This document shows positions 1 through 7,151 of a stretch of 7,443 bases of DNA, piece after piece; position 1 is the first letter of the stretch, and each line of letters opens with the position of its first letter. The stretch is from positions 1 to 7,443 of the forward strand of contig JAQUMZ010000122.1 of assembly GCA_028717865.1 (NCBI GenBank), written 5' to 3'. The position numbers and the translations under genes are program-made. The DNA comes from Elusimicrobiota bacterium (GTDB lineage Bacteria; Elusimicrobiota; Elusimicrobia; UBA1565; UBA9628). The notes under the pieces are model-generated. The model was not told the DNA's origin, ran no database searches, and saw only the letters and a list, made by a program, of their open reading frames with translations.

Positions 1-1
1 G

Positions 2-1222
2 GTCGGCCAGGGCCGCGATCTGCGCCTGGATAAGGAACTGCGCTTCCCCCATTCCTTGGGACTGCTCTACAGCGCGGTCACCGCGCACCTGGGTTTCAAG
101 GTCAACGGAGGCGAAGGCAAGGTCATGGGCCTGGCCGCGTACGGCAAGCCGGCGTTCGCCGCCCAGTTCAAGGAGCTCGTCCGCGTGCGCGAGGACGGCA
201 GCTTCCAGCTCGACCTGAAGTATTTTTCCTTCCACTACGATCTGGTCATGACCAATTGCCGGTTCGCGCGGCTGTTGTTTCCCCCCCGGCCCCCGGAAAG
301 CGAACTGCGCCAGGAGCACTGCGATCTGGCGGCCACCCTCCAGGCCGTGGTGGAGGACGCCGCGGTCAAGCTGGTGCGCGGCATGCACGCCGCCTACCGC
401 ATGGACGACCTTTGCCTGGCGGGAGGCGTGGCGCTAAACTGCGTGGCTAACGGCGCGCTGCTGGAGCGCGCCCCCATCCGGAGGCTCTTCGTCCAGCCCG
501 CCGCGGGCGACGACGGCTGCGCCTTGGGCGCGGCGCTCTACGTGCACAACCGGCTCTTCGCGGGCGGTCGGCCCCGACCCATGACCAGCGCCGCCCTGGG
601 CCCGGAATTCTCGGACGACGAGGCGCAAGCGGCGCTGCAAGAAGCGGGGCTGTCCTATGCCCGCCTCGCCGAGCCCGACCTCCTGGCGCGCACCGCGCAA
701 CGGCTTGCGGCGGGCAAGATCGTGGGCTGGTTCCAGGGCCGGATGGAGTTCGGACCGCGGGCGCTGGGCCACCGCAGCATCCTCGCCGACCCCCGGGACC
801 CGGGCATGAAGGACGCCCTGAACCGGCGCGTCAAGCACCGCGAGCCTTTCCGCCCGTTCGCGCCGGCCCTGTGCGCCGAGGACCGGGATGAATACTTCGC
901 GGGCGGTCACGACAGCCCGTTCATGCTGCTGTCTTTCCCGGTCCGGCCGGACAAGCGCGACGTCATACCCGCGGCGGTTCACGTGGACGGCAGCGCCCGC
1001 CTGCAGACCGTGACGGCGCAGAGCCACCCGCTCTTCCACGGGTTGATCAAGGAATTCGGCCGGCGTACGGGCGTGCCCGTGCTCCTCAACACCTCCTTCA
1101 ACGTGCGGGGCGAGCCCATCGTCTGCGACCCGCGCGACGCCGTGGCGACGTTTCTCGGCACCGGGCTGGACTGCATGGCCATCAACCATTTCTTCATAGA
1201 GAAGGAGGCGGAAAATGCGTAA
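2..1222 (+). CDS. O-carbamoyltransferase, NodU/CmcH family (5' end outside the window)
   Basis: The open frame enters from the left edge and ends at TAA 1220-1222, giving about 406 visible residues. Family members are usually near 570-620 residues, so the N-terminal part lies upstream. The TTG at 56 is not the start: codons before it read FPHSLGLLYSAVT, a conserved family stretch. Visible signatures are GKVMGLAAYGKP (about 119-154), LAGGVALNCVANG (about 416-454) and QPAAGDDGCALGAA (494-535). The C-terminal carbamoyltransferase domain shows GPRALGHRSILADPR (752-796), HREPFRPFAPA and LLNTSFNVRGEPIVCDP (1082-1132). Enzymes of this family use carbamoyl phosphate and ATP to make carbamoyladenylate, then transfer the carbamoyl group to a hydroxyl of a sugar, antibiotic or toxin. 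The acceptor here is unknown. The genes that follow suggest a glycan or membrane-associated product rather than a Nod factor. The end overlaps the next gene by 8 bases. Confidence 0.95.
   Translation, partial: VGQGRDLRLDKELRFPHSLGLLYSAVTAHLGFKVNGGEGKVMGLAAYGKPAFAAQFKELVRVREDGSFQLDLKYFSFHYDLVMTNCRFARLLFPPRPPESELRQEHCDLAATLQAVVEDAAVKLVRGMHAAYRMDDLCLAGGVALNCVANGALLERAPIRRLFVQPAAGDDGCALGAALYVHNRLFAGGRPRPMTSAALGPEFSDDEAQAALQEAGLSYARLAEPDLLARTAQRLAAGKIVGWFQGRMEFGPRALGHRSILADPRDPGMKDALNRRVKHREPFRPFAPALCAEDRDEYFAGGHDSPFMLLSFPVRPDKRDVIPAAVHVDGSARLQTVTAQSHPLFHGLIKEFGRRTGVPVLLNTSFNVRGEPIVCDPRDAVATFLGTGLDCMAINHFFIEKEAENA
1202..1208 (+). promoter_or_regulatory. Strong ribosome binding site for the small membrane protein gene
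   Basis: AAGGAGG lies 6 bases upstream of the ATG at 1215, inside the last codons of the carbamoyltransferase gene. It is the best Shine-Dalgarno sequence in the window. It supports a real small gene at 1215 rather than a chance frame. Confidence 0.8.
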
Positions 1223-1376
1223 GCGGCTGGCCGTGCTCCTGGAATTCATGCGCATGGTGCGCGACCGCGGGGATTATCTGATCCTGCCCATCCTGATTTT
1301 GGTGGTCATCATCCTGGCCGTCATGCTCGTGGCCGAGACGCCTGTTCTTATCCCGTTTTTCTATGCGATCTTCTAA
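1215..1376 (+). CDS. Small single-pass membrane protein, DUF5989-like
   Basis: This 53-residue protein starts at ATG 1215 behind a strong ribosome binding site and stops at TAA 1374-1376. The N-terminus is basic and amphipathic (MRKRLAVLLEFMRMVRDR). A hydrophobic segment follows at about residues 21-40 (YLILPILILVVIILAVMLVA), and the protein ends in PFFYAIF. The length, the leading 'LLEFM..V' segment, the LLP-type membrane helix and the 'PF.Y.IF' ending match what I know of the DUF5989 family. That family is found beside carbamoyltransferase and SxtJ-like genes. Its function is not known. A small partner or scaffold for membrane assembly of a carbamoylated product is a guess. The gene overlaps the carbamoyltransferase by 8 bases and the SGNH/TPR gene by 14, so translation of the three is probably coupled. 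I saw no SxtJ-like gene between it and its neighbours. Confidence 0.85.
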   Translation: MRKRLAVLLEFMRMVRDRGDYLILPILILVVIILAVMLVAETPVLIPFFYAIF

Positions 1377-3786
1377 AGCGCGGCTGGCCGCGGCCGCGCT
1401 GAGCCTGGCGGCGCTCGTGTTGGGAGGGCTCCTGGTGCGCAGGCGCCAGGCGGCGCGCCAATCCGAGGATTCCTATTCCTACATGTGCGGCGAGACGCGT
1501 CAGCCTTTTTTCGTGCCCGAGAAGTCCGGCTCCGGCTTCATCGTTCCGGGACGACGCGGGACTCCGCCGTTCCGTTTTCGCAAGAGCAAGTCCAAAAACC
1601 TGCGCCGGGTCTTCGTGGTGGGGCCGTCCGTCGCCCAATTCCTGGCGAGATATTTCGACGCCTGGTCTCCCCTAGTCCGGGCTCTGGCCGGTTCCGACCA
1701 GCTGGAAATCATCAACTGCGGCATGCCGGCCTACAACAGCTTCCGCATGCTGGACATCGTCCGGGAGATCCGGGCTTACCGCCCGGACGCCGTGGTGGTG
1801 TTGAGCGGCAACCACGAGGACCTGCATCGCGACATCTGCCCGCCCCCGGAAATCCGGCTGCCCTTGACGGAGCTGGAACGGACCTACCAGGCCGACCCGG
1901 AGGCTTACGAGCCCACCGCGCAGGAATGGGACCTGGACGTTTTCGCGCGGAACCTGCGCGCCATGGCGGCCGCGGCCCGGGGCGTCGGGGCCAAGACGGT
2001 GTTTTGCACCCTGCCCGCTTGCTTGCGGGACTGTCCGCCGGTCGTAGACGCCCGTCTGGCGGTTCCGGCTCCCGACCTGCGGCCGGGAAGTCTGGCCCGG
2101 TCCGGGGCTTGGCTGGAAAAACGGCTCCGGGCGTCTCCCCACAACGCCCTGCTGTCGTACTTCCTGGCCCGGACCCGAGACCTGGCCGGCGACAAGAAAG
2201 CCGCACGGAAGTTTTACCGCCGGGCCGTGGATGACGATTTTAACGGCGGGCGCTGCTCGCCCAGGCGCAACGCCCTGATCCGGGAGGTGGCGCGGGGCGA
2301 AGGCGCCGGCCTGGCCGATCTGGAGGCCGTCTTCACGGCCGCGGCCGCGGACGGCCTGCCGGACGGGAGCATGTTCACGGACGACTACCACTGGTCCGAG
2401 GCCTGGGATTTTAAAGTCAATTGCGCGGTCGCGGCGGCATTGGCGGACCTGGCGCCCAACGCGGCCCGGGCGCGCCGGCGCGTCCGGGCTGCCTGCGCGC
2501 AGCCGCGGAACATCCCGCGAGGCCAGCTCGCCCGCCTGCCCATGGATACCCCGGGCGGCCCCGAACAGGACGCCCGGACCAGAATTCTCAGCCTGGCCGT
2601 GGATCGCCTAGCGTCGCGCCGCGTCGCCGGGAGCGACCGCGACGAAATCGACGAGAAGGCCATCTCCTACCTGGACCGGCTGGAGTCCCTGGACCCGGCT
2701 TGGCTTCGCCGCACCGCTGGGCGCGCACACCTGGAACGCCTGCTGCTGCGCGACTGGCTGGGCCACCCGCTCCAGATCGCCTGGCCTCAATACCTCTACC
2801 ATCTGGGAGAAATGCACCGGCGGCGGGGCGATCCAGCCGCCGCCCTGGAATGGTTCGACCAGGCGGCCCGCGCCGGCTTGACCGAGGCGCCCCTATTTCT
2901 GGTCCACCGGGGCCGAGCCCGGGCCGCGCTGGGAGACGAATCCGCGGCCGCGGATTTCCGGAAGGCCTGGGCCCGGGCCGGGCCGTTGGCCGCCAGCCGC
3001 CGGGATTACATCCGCCAGTCGGCCTGGTTGGCCGGCGTGCAGACGGACTTCCCGGACAACGGCGGCCCCGCCTCCCGGACCGAGACTCCGGCCGCGCCGG
3101 CGGACGCAGCTGATGCCGGCCGCTGCATCGACCAGGCTTACCAGGCTTGGCTCGGGAAGGACGCGGACGCGGCCCGGCGCGCCCTGAGCCGCGCCGCGGA
3201 GCTGGCTCCCGGTCTGGACGAGCGGCACCGGATGGCGCGGCTTTACGGCGCCCTGGGTGATCATGGACAGGCGCTGGCCCTGTTGCAGGACCTGGTCAGG
3301 ACCTCCCCGCGCGCGGCCGGCCTGTGGCTGGACCTCGCCGAGATGGCGGGCCAGGCCGGACGGCCGGGCGCCTCGCTTGAGGCCGCGATCCGGGCCGAGA
3401 AGCTCCCCACCGCCGGCCCGGAAAAGCATCGCCTGGCGCTGCTGCGCCAACAACTCGGCGATCTAAAGAAGGCCCTGGTCCTCTTCGAACAGTCGTCTCG
3501 GCAAACCCCCGGCTCGGCGCGCATCCGCGCGGATCTGGGCGTCTGCCGCTTCCTGTCCGGAGACGCGAAAGGCGCCGCCGCGGACCTGCGCCGGGCCATA
3601 GAGCTGGACCCCCGCCTACTGGCGGCCTATCGCTCGCTGGGGGCCGTGCTCCTGGACCGGCGGCGCCCCCGACAGGCGTTGGAAGTATACGACCTGGCGT
3701 TGGCGCGCAACCGGCGAACCCGCGATCCCATGCTCGATGAACTGCGCCGGGATCGCCGGGAGGCGCTGGCCAGACTGAAAGACTAG
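1363..3786 (+). CDS. Membrane-anchored SGNH/GDSL-type hydrolase domain with TPR repeats
   Basis: This 807-residue protein begins with a basic tip and a hydrophobic segment (about residues 8-25), probably a signal anchor with the rest outside the membrane. Residues 80-365 hold an SGNH-hydrolase-like domain with every block in order: Ser89 in VVGPSVAQF, Gly120 in IINCGMPAYNS, Asn150 in VVVLSGNHEDL, and Asp340/His343 in TDDYHWSEAW. Between the Asn and His blocks sits a TPR-like helical insert (about 254-291, ALLSYFLARTRDLAGDKKAA). The C-terminal half is mostly TPR-like helix pairs at about 475-540 and 586-785, with typical 'LG..LGD...A...F..A....P' spacing. Family members include esterases and O-acetyl-handling enzymes on glycans. 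Here the position after a carbamoyltransferase suggests work on the same product, with the TPRs as a protein-docking platform. The ATG at 1363 overlaps the previous gene by 14 bases and has no clear ribosome binding site, so coupling is likely. The stop is TAG. Confidence 0.88.
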   Translation: MRSSKARLAAAALSLAALVLGGLLVRRRQAARQSEDSYSYMCGETRQPFFVPEKSGSGFIVPGRRGTPPFRFRKSKSKNLRRVFVVGPSVAQFLARYFDAWSPLVRALAGSDQLEIINCGMPAYNSFRMLDIVREIRAYRPDAVVVLSGNHEDLHRDICPPPEIRLPLTELERTYQADPEAYEPTAQEWDLDVFARNLRAMAAAARGVGAKTVFCTLPACLRDCPPVVDARLAVPAPDLRPGSLARSGAWLEKRLRASPHNALLSYFLARTRDLAGDKKAARKFYRRAVDDDFNGGRCSPRRNALIREVARGEGAGLADLEAVFTAAAADGLPDGSMFTDDYHWSEAWDFKVNCAVAAALADLAPNAARARRRVRAACAQPRNIPRGQLARLPMDTPGGPEQDARTRILSLAVDRLASRRVAGSDRDEIDEKAISYLDRLESLDPAWLRRTAGRAHLERLLLRDWLGHPLQIAWPQYLYHLGEMHRRRGDPAAALEWFDQAARAGLTEAPLFLVHRGRARAALGDESAAADFRKAWARAGPLAASRRDYIRQSAWLAGVQTDFPDNGGPASRTETPAAPADAADAGRCIDQAYQAWLGKDADAARRALSRAAELAPGLDERHRMARLYGALGDHGQALALLQDLVRTSPRAAGLWLDLAEMAGQAGRPGASLEAAIRAEKLPTAGPEKHRLALLRQQLGDLKKALVLFEQSSRQTPGSARIRADLGVCRFLSGDAKGAAADLRRAIELDPRLLAAYRSLGAVLLDRRRPRQALEVYDLALARNRRTRDPMLDELRRDRREALARLKD

Positions 3787-3820
3787 CCGGGGCCGGCCGC
3801 GCACTTCCCCGAGACTAGAG

Positions 3821-3829
3821 TGGTATGAT
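3821..3829 (+). promoter_or_regulatory. Possible extended -10 promoter for the radical SAM/PLP cassette
   Basis: TGGTATGAT fits the extended -10 form TGn-TATAAT with one mismatch in the hexamer. It lies in the 73-base gap after the SGNH/TPR gene. I see no good -35 element at 16-18 bases upstream. The expected transcription start near 3836 would leave a leader of about 24 bases before ATG 3860. It is an AT-rich island in GC-rich DNA, which makes a chance match less likely. Confidence 0.45.
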
Positions 3830-3859
3830 ATTCAAGCTCGCGTCGACGTCCGCGCGCCC

Positions 3860-4687
3860 ATGAGCCTTCATCTTCCCGTCAACGCAGATTGCAATCTCGA
3901 TTGCGTGTTTTGCTCCGCCGCGGACCGCGGGGGCGATTTCTCGCTGCCCGCGCTGCTGGAACTCATCGACGGGGACGAGTCCGGCCAGGTCCAGGTCTCC
4001 GGAGGAGAGCCGCTGCTCAGGCAACCCCCGGACCTGCTGCGCATCCTGCTGCACTGCAGGAAGCGCCGGAAAAAAGTGGAGTTCCAGACCAACGGTGTCC
4101 TGGTCCCCGCTTACGAGTTAAAGGCCCTGCGCATGATCGTCAAGCTCTCGGACCTGGTCAACGTCAATTTCCCCGCCCACACTCCGGAGCTCGACCGCGC
4201 CGCGACCCGCCGCCGGGGCTGCCTGCGGCCGCGCGTGCGCGGCGTGCGGCGGCTGCTGGAGCTCGGGGCGCGCGTGCGCCTGACGCACGTGGTGCATCGG
4301 GGCAACTACGCCCATTGCCGGGCCTTCGTGGACTTCGTGCACGAACGCCTGCCCGGAGTGGAGCGCATCCAGTTCAGCTACGTCAAGGCCTGCGGCCGGG
4401 CCCGCGAGAGCCTCCGGGTGGTCCCTAGATTCCGGGACGCCGCCCCGCACCTCAATTCCGCCCTGGCGCGCTGCCGCCGGCTCAAGCTGCGCTTCGACGT
4501 GGACCACATCCCGCTCTGCTTCGTGCGTGAATTCCAGCGGGAACACGTCGACTGCCGGAAGCTGCGCCAAGGGCGGCCGGAACCGTTGGCGGAGAAAGCC
4601 CGCGTGCCCGCCTGCCGGGGCTGCCGCCTGCGCGCGCTCTGCCCCGGGCCGCGCCGGGATTATATCCGGATCTATAAAACGCTATGA
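3860..4687 (+). CDS. Radical SAM protein with C-terminal auxiliary-cluster cysteines
   Basis: This 275-residue protein has the radical SAM cluster motif CNLDCVFC (Cys11, Cys15, Cys18) directly after the first strand, and VSGGEP (residues 47-51) for SAM binding. The middle resembles the MoaA/PqqE-like barrel, with a LTHVVHRGNY stretch (141-150) and YVKACGRA (174-181). The C-terminus has HIPLCFV (Cys220), Cys232 and ACRGCRLRALCPGPRRDY (Cys252, Cys255, Cys261), a CxxC-x5-C-x-G pattern. This suggests a SPASM- or twitch-like domain holding a second iron-sulfur cluster. The substrate is unknown. The ATG at 3860 has no Shine-Dalgarno sequence, but no upstream in-frame ATG, GTG or TTG is available. 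Its TGA overlaps the start of the PLP enzyme in ATGA. It looks like a short distant paralogue of the radical SAM protein at 5958. Confidence 0.9.
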   Translation: MSLHLPVNADCNLDCVFCSAADRGGDFSLPALLELIDGDESGQVQVSGGEPLLRQPPDLLRILLHCRKRRKKVEFQTNGVLVPAYELKALRMIVKLSDLVNVNFPAHTPELDRAATRRRGCLRPRVRGVRRLLELGARVRLTHVVHRGNYAHCRAFVDFVHERLPGVERIQFSYVKACGRARESLRVVPRFRDAAPHLNSALARCRRLKLRFDVDHIPLCFVREFQREHVDCRKLRQGRPEPLAEKARVPACRGCRLRALCPGPRRDYIRIYKTL

Positions 4688-5961
4688 CGACTCCGCGCGA
4701 CGATCCCCGGCCCCTCGACGTGCGCGCCGTGCGCGCGCAGTTTCCCGCGCTCTCGGCCCGCGTCGGCGGCAAGCGCCTGGTCTATCTTGACAACGCCTGC
4801 ACCGCGCTGAAAAGCCGGCGCGTGGCCGAGCGCCTGCGCGATTTTTACTCGCGCTGGGGGGCCTGCGGAGGACGCCGTTCGACCCATCTTTTGTCCCAGC
4901 AGGTGGAGAACTGGTTCCAGCAGACCCGCCGCCAAGTCGCGCGTTTCATCAACGCGCGCGGGCCCGAGGAGATCGTCTTCACCTCGGGCGCCACGGAGGC
5001 CGTGAACCTGGTCGCGCGGGCTTTCGCCTGCGCGGGCCGCCGGCGCGAGGTGGTGCTGACCGACCTTGAGCACAACAGCGTGGTGCTGCCCTTCCTGGAG
5101 GCCGCGCGTTCGGGCAAATTCGTCCTGCGCCTGTGCCCCACGCGCGACGGCCGCCTCGACGAGGAGGCCCTGGGGCGCCTGGTGACCGACAAGACCGCCC
5201 TGGTCGCCATGACCCACGCCTCCAACGTGATGGGCGGGGTGCTGCCCGCGGGCCGCGCGGCCCGCCTGGCGCATTCCCGGGGCGCCCAGATCCTGGTCGA
5301 CGACGCGCAGTTTCTTTCCTCGCACCGGGAAGACGTGCAGGCGCTCGACGCCGACTTCGCGGTCTTCTCGGCCCACAAGCTGGGCGGCCCCTTCGGGGTC
5401 GGGGTCCTTTACGGAAAGGAGCAGCGGCTCAACGGGCTGGGCGTCTACAAGACGGGCGGCGGCACGGTGCGGAACGTCGTCTGGACGAAGCGCGGGCCGC
5501 GGGCCGATTATCTCGACGCCCCCGCCCGCTTCGAGGCGGGAATACCGAATTTCGGGGGGGTGACGGCCTTCTCCGAGGCGCTGGCCCTGCTCGAATCCTG
5601 GCCGCAGCCCGCCGTGCGCGCGGCCGTCTCGGCCCTGGTCCGGCGGGCCGCCGCGGGCCTGGCGCGCCGGGCGGAGGTGAAGGTTCTCGGCCGGCCGGAG
5701 GACCTGGCGGAAGGCTCGCTGGTCTCCTTCGCGGCCCGGCACCCGCGGTTCTCCCTGCAGGACTTCGGGCTGTTTCTCAATCACGAGCTGCGCGGCCGAT
5801 TCATAGCGGTGCGCATCGGAGAGCACTGCGCGCACCTGCTCAACGACAGGCTGCGCGTTCCCGGCACCGTGCGCCTGTCCTTCTTCGCGTACAACACCGC
5901 CCGGGAGATCGACTTTTTCCTGGACGCTCTCGACGCCTACCTCCGGGAGCTGCGCCGGTGA
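4684..5961 (+). CDS. Class V aminotransferase-fold PLP enzyme, SufS-like cysteine desulfurase
   Basis: This 425-residue protein follows the SufS/Csd (group II) pattern from end to end. Visible elements are RLVYLDNACTALKS (31-44), EEIVFTSGATEAVNLVA (95-111), the PLP-stacking His130 in LEHNSVV, THASNVMGG (177-185), Asp206 and Gln209 in VDDAQ, the Schiff-base Lys232 in FSAHKLGGPFGVGVLYGK, RFEAGIPNFGG (282-292), and the catalytic Cys382 in VRIGEHCAHLL. Such enzymes take sulfur from cysteine as a persulfide on the active-site cysteine. The 'ACGGRRSTHLLSQ' stretch (60-72) differs from classical SufS. It recalls a subgroup of uncharacterised class V enzymes. No SufBCD, SufE or IscU gene is in the window, so a dedicated role serving the two flanking radical SAM proteins is more likely than housekeeping cluster assembly. 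A cysteine or selenocysteine lyase or another beta-elimination is also possible. It overlaps both neighbours by 4 bases. Confidence 0.9.
   Translation: MTTPRDDPRPLDVRAVRAQFPALSARVGGKRLVYLDNACTALKSRRVAERLRDFYSRWGACGGRRSTHLLSQQVENWFQQTRRQVARFINARGPEEIVFTSGATEAVNLVARAFACAGRRREVVLTDLEHNSVVLPFLEAARSGKFVLRLCPTRDGRLDEEALGRLVTDKTALVAMTHASNVMGGVLPAGRAARLAHSRGAQILVDDAQFLSSHREDVQALDADFAVFSAHKLGGPFGVGVLYGKEQRLNGLGVYKTGGGTVRNVVWTKRGPRADYLDAPARFEAGIPNFGGVTAFSEALALLESWPQPAVRAAVSALVRRAAAGLARRAEVKVLGRPEDLAEGSLVSFAARHPRFSLQDFGLFLNHELRGRFIAVRIGEHCAHLLNDRLRVPGTVRLSFFAYNTAREIDFFLDALDAYLRELRR
5945..5949 (+). promoter_or_regulatory. Ribosome binding site that decides the GTG start at 5958
   Basis: GGGAG lies 8 bases before GTG 5958, within the last codons of the PLP enzyme. 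It supports the GTG as the real start. The frame is open back to 5133, but those codons are only a shadow of the PLP gene. Confidence 0.6.
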
Positions 5962-7151
5962 CGGCCCGCCGCCGCCGGGCCGCGCCTGCGCGCGGCCGCG
6001 TGGATCGCGACGCGTTCGACGCCCCCCGCTGCTTCGACATGGTGCTCAGCTATGCCTGCCAGGCGCGCTGCCGTTTTTGCTCCCAGGACTTCGGCTGGCG
6101 CTCGAGCGTGGCCGGCATGCCTTACCCGCGGGCGGTGGAAACCATCTACCTGGCCCACAAGCGCGGCTTCCGCCGCATCGGCTTCACGGGCGGGGAGCCC
6201 ACCCTGCGCCAGGACCTGCCCAAGCTGATCGCCCTGGCCAGCCGGATCGGCTTCAACTACGTGCGCATCCAGACCAACGCGCTGCGCTTGGCGGACTACG
6301 CCTACGCCAAGACCTTGGCGGACGCGGGGCTCTCCTTCGTCAAGTTCTCCATACATAGCCACGAGGCGGCGATCCACGACGCCCTGACCATGGTGCCGGG
6401 CTCCTTCGCGGCCTGCCTGAAGGCCATGGCCAACCTCCGGCGCCTGAAGGTCGGCATGGGGGTCAACTTGGTCCTCAACCGAGCCAACTGCGCGAGCCTG
6501 CCCGATTGCTTCGAATTCCTGCTCCTGGAATGCCGGATGTCGGACTTCGTCATCATCGCCCCCATGTACGAGGGCAACATGGCCAAGCACGCGCGCGAGA
6601 TGGGGGTCCGGCTCAGCGCGGCGGCTCCGCAAGTCCGCAAGGTTTACGAGCTCTTCACGCGGGAACGCTTTCCGACGCCTCCCCTCCTGCTGCATTTCAC
6701 CCCCTGCATCCTTCCGGGCTACGAGCAGCAGATGCTCGGCTGGTCTTCGTTCAACACCACCGTCGTCAGCCCCCAGGGCTTGCGCATGAACCTGGACGAA
6801 ACCGCCGGCCGCCACACCGTCAAACCCGAGACCTGCCGAGTCTGCGTCTTCCACGACCGCTGCATCGGTCTGGACAAAAGCTACGCCGACGTCTTCGGCA
6901 CGGACGAATTGGCGCCGCTCCGGGCGCTGCCCCGGCGGCCCGGCCGGGACCTCGCGCCCGGCGGCGTCGGCGAGCGGACGGCCCTCACCAACAACGAGAT
7001 CTGCGTGCTGACCGTATTGCGCCTGAAGGACGGTTTGACCACTCCCGAAATGCTCGCGCTGGCCAAGCGTTTCGGGATCTGCCGCGACTGCCGCGGCCAA
7101 AGCGCGGTGATCGCGGCGGCCGAGGCGCTGGCGCGCATGGGCAAGGTCTAG
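5958..7151 (+). CDS. Radical SAM protein fused to a C-terminal winged helix cut by TAG
   Basis: From GTG 5958 this encodes 397 residues. The start codon forms a GTGA overlap with the stop of the PLP enzyme and has a GGGAG ribosome binding site 8 bases upstream. After an Arg/Ala-rich tip comes the barrel: CQARCRFC (Cys34, Cys38, Cys41), FTGGEPTLRQD (76-86), IQTNALR (104-110) and VKFSIHSHEAAIHD (128-141), then VPGSF and NLVLNRANC. The C-terminal cysteines are Cys250 (FTPCILPGYE) and CRVCVFHDRCIGLDKSY (Cys293, Cys296, Cys302), a SPASM- or twitch-like auxiliary cluster site. Residues about 340-397 form an additional domain (NNEICVLTVLRLKDGLTTPE, then LALAKRFGICRDC, then ALARMGKV) that reads as helices 1-3 of a winged helix with its own CxxC (Cys375, Cys378). 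The TAG at 7149 falls where the wing should begin, so the product may be truncated or read through. The substrate is unknown. Confidence 0.9.
   Translation: MTARRRRAAPARGRVDRDAFDAPRCFDMVLSYACQARCRFCSQDFGWRSSVAGMPYPRAVETIYLAHKRGFRRIGFTGGEPTLRQDLPKLIALASRIGFNYVRIQTNALRLADYAYAKTLADAGLSFVKFSIHSHEAAIHDALTMVPGSFAACLKAMANLRRLKVGMGVNLVLNRANCASLPDCFEFLLLECRMSDFVIIAPMYEGNMAKHAREMGVRLSAAAPQVRKVYELFTRERFPTPPLLLHFTPCILPGYEQQMLGWSSFNTTVVSPQGLRMNLDETAGRHTVKPETCRVCVFHDRCIGLDKSYADVFGTDELAPLRALPRRPGRDLAPGGVGERTALTNNEICVLTVLRLKDGLTTPEMLALAKRFGICRDCRGQSAVIAAAEALARMGKV

Noticed and set aside
56..58. TTG as the start of the carbamoyltransferase
   Set aside because: In-frame codons upstream encode conserved family sequence, so the gene continues beyond the left edge.
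3787..3859. RiPP precursor gene for the radical SAM proteins
   Set aside because: The gap holds only a 12-codon frame without a core-like composition. No small Cys- or Gly-rich precursor was found next to the cassette, though one could lie outside the window.
5554..5560. Run of seven G as a frameshift or slippage site
   Set aside because: The frame across the run gives the conserved PNFGG of the PLP enzyme, and the downstream motifs, including the catalytic Cys382, stay in frame.
4672..5835. Long minus-strand open frame of 387 codons, with similar ones at 434-1255 and 5937-7250
   Set aside because: They mirror strongly supported plus-strand genes, have low-complexity composition and no recognisable motif. 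GC-rich codon use commonly keeps antisense frames open.
5133..5957. Long open frame in front of the second radical SAM gene, suggesting a much longer protein
   Set aside because: The codons are rich in Arg, Gly, Pro and Ala, show no domain, and lie wholly inside the well-matched PLP enzyme gene. The GTG at 5958 with its ribosome binding site is the sensible start.
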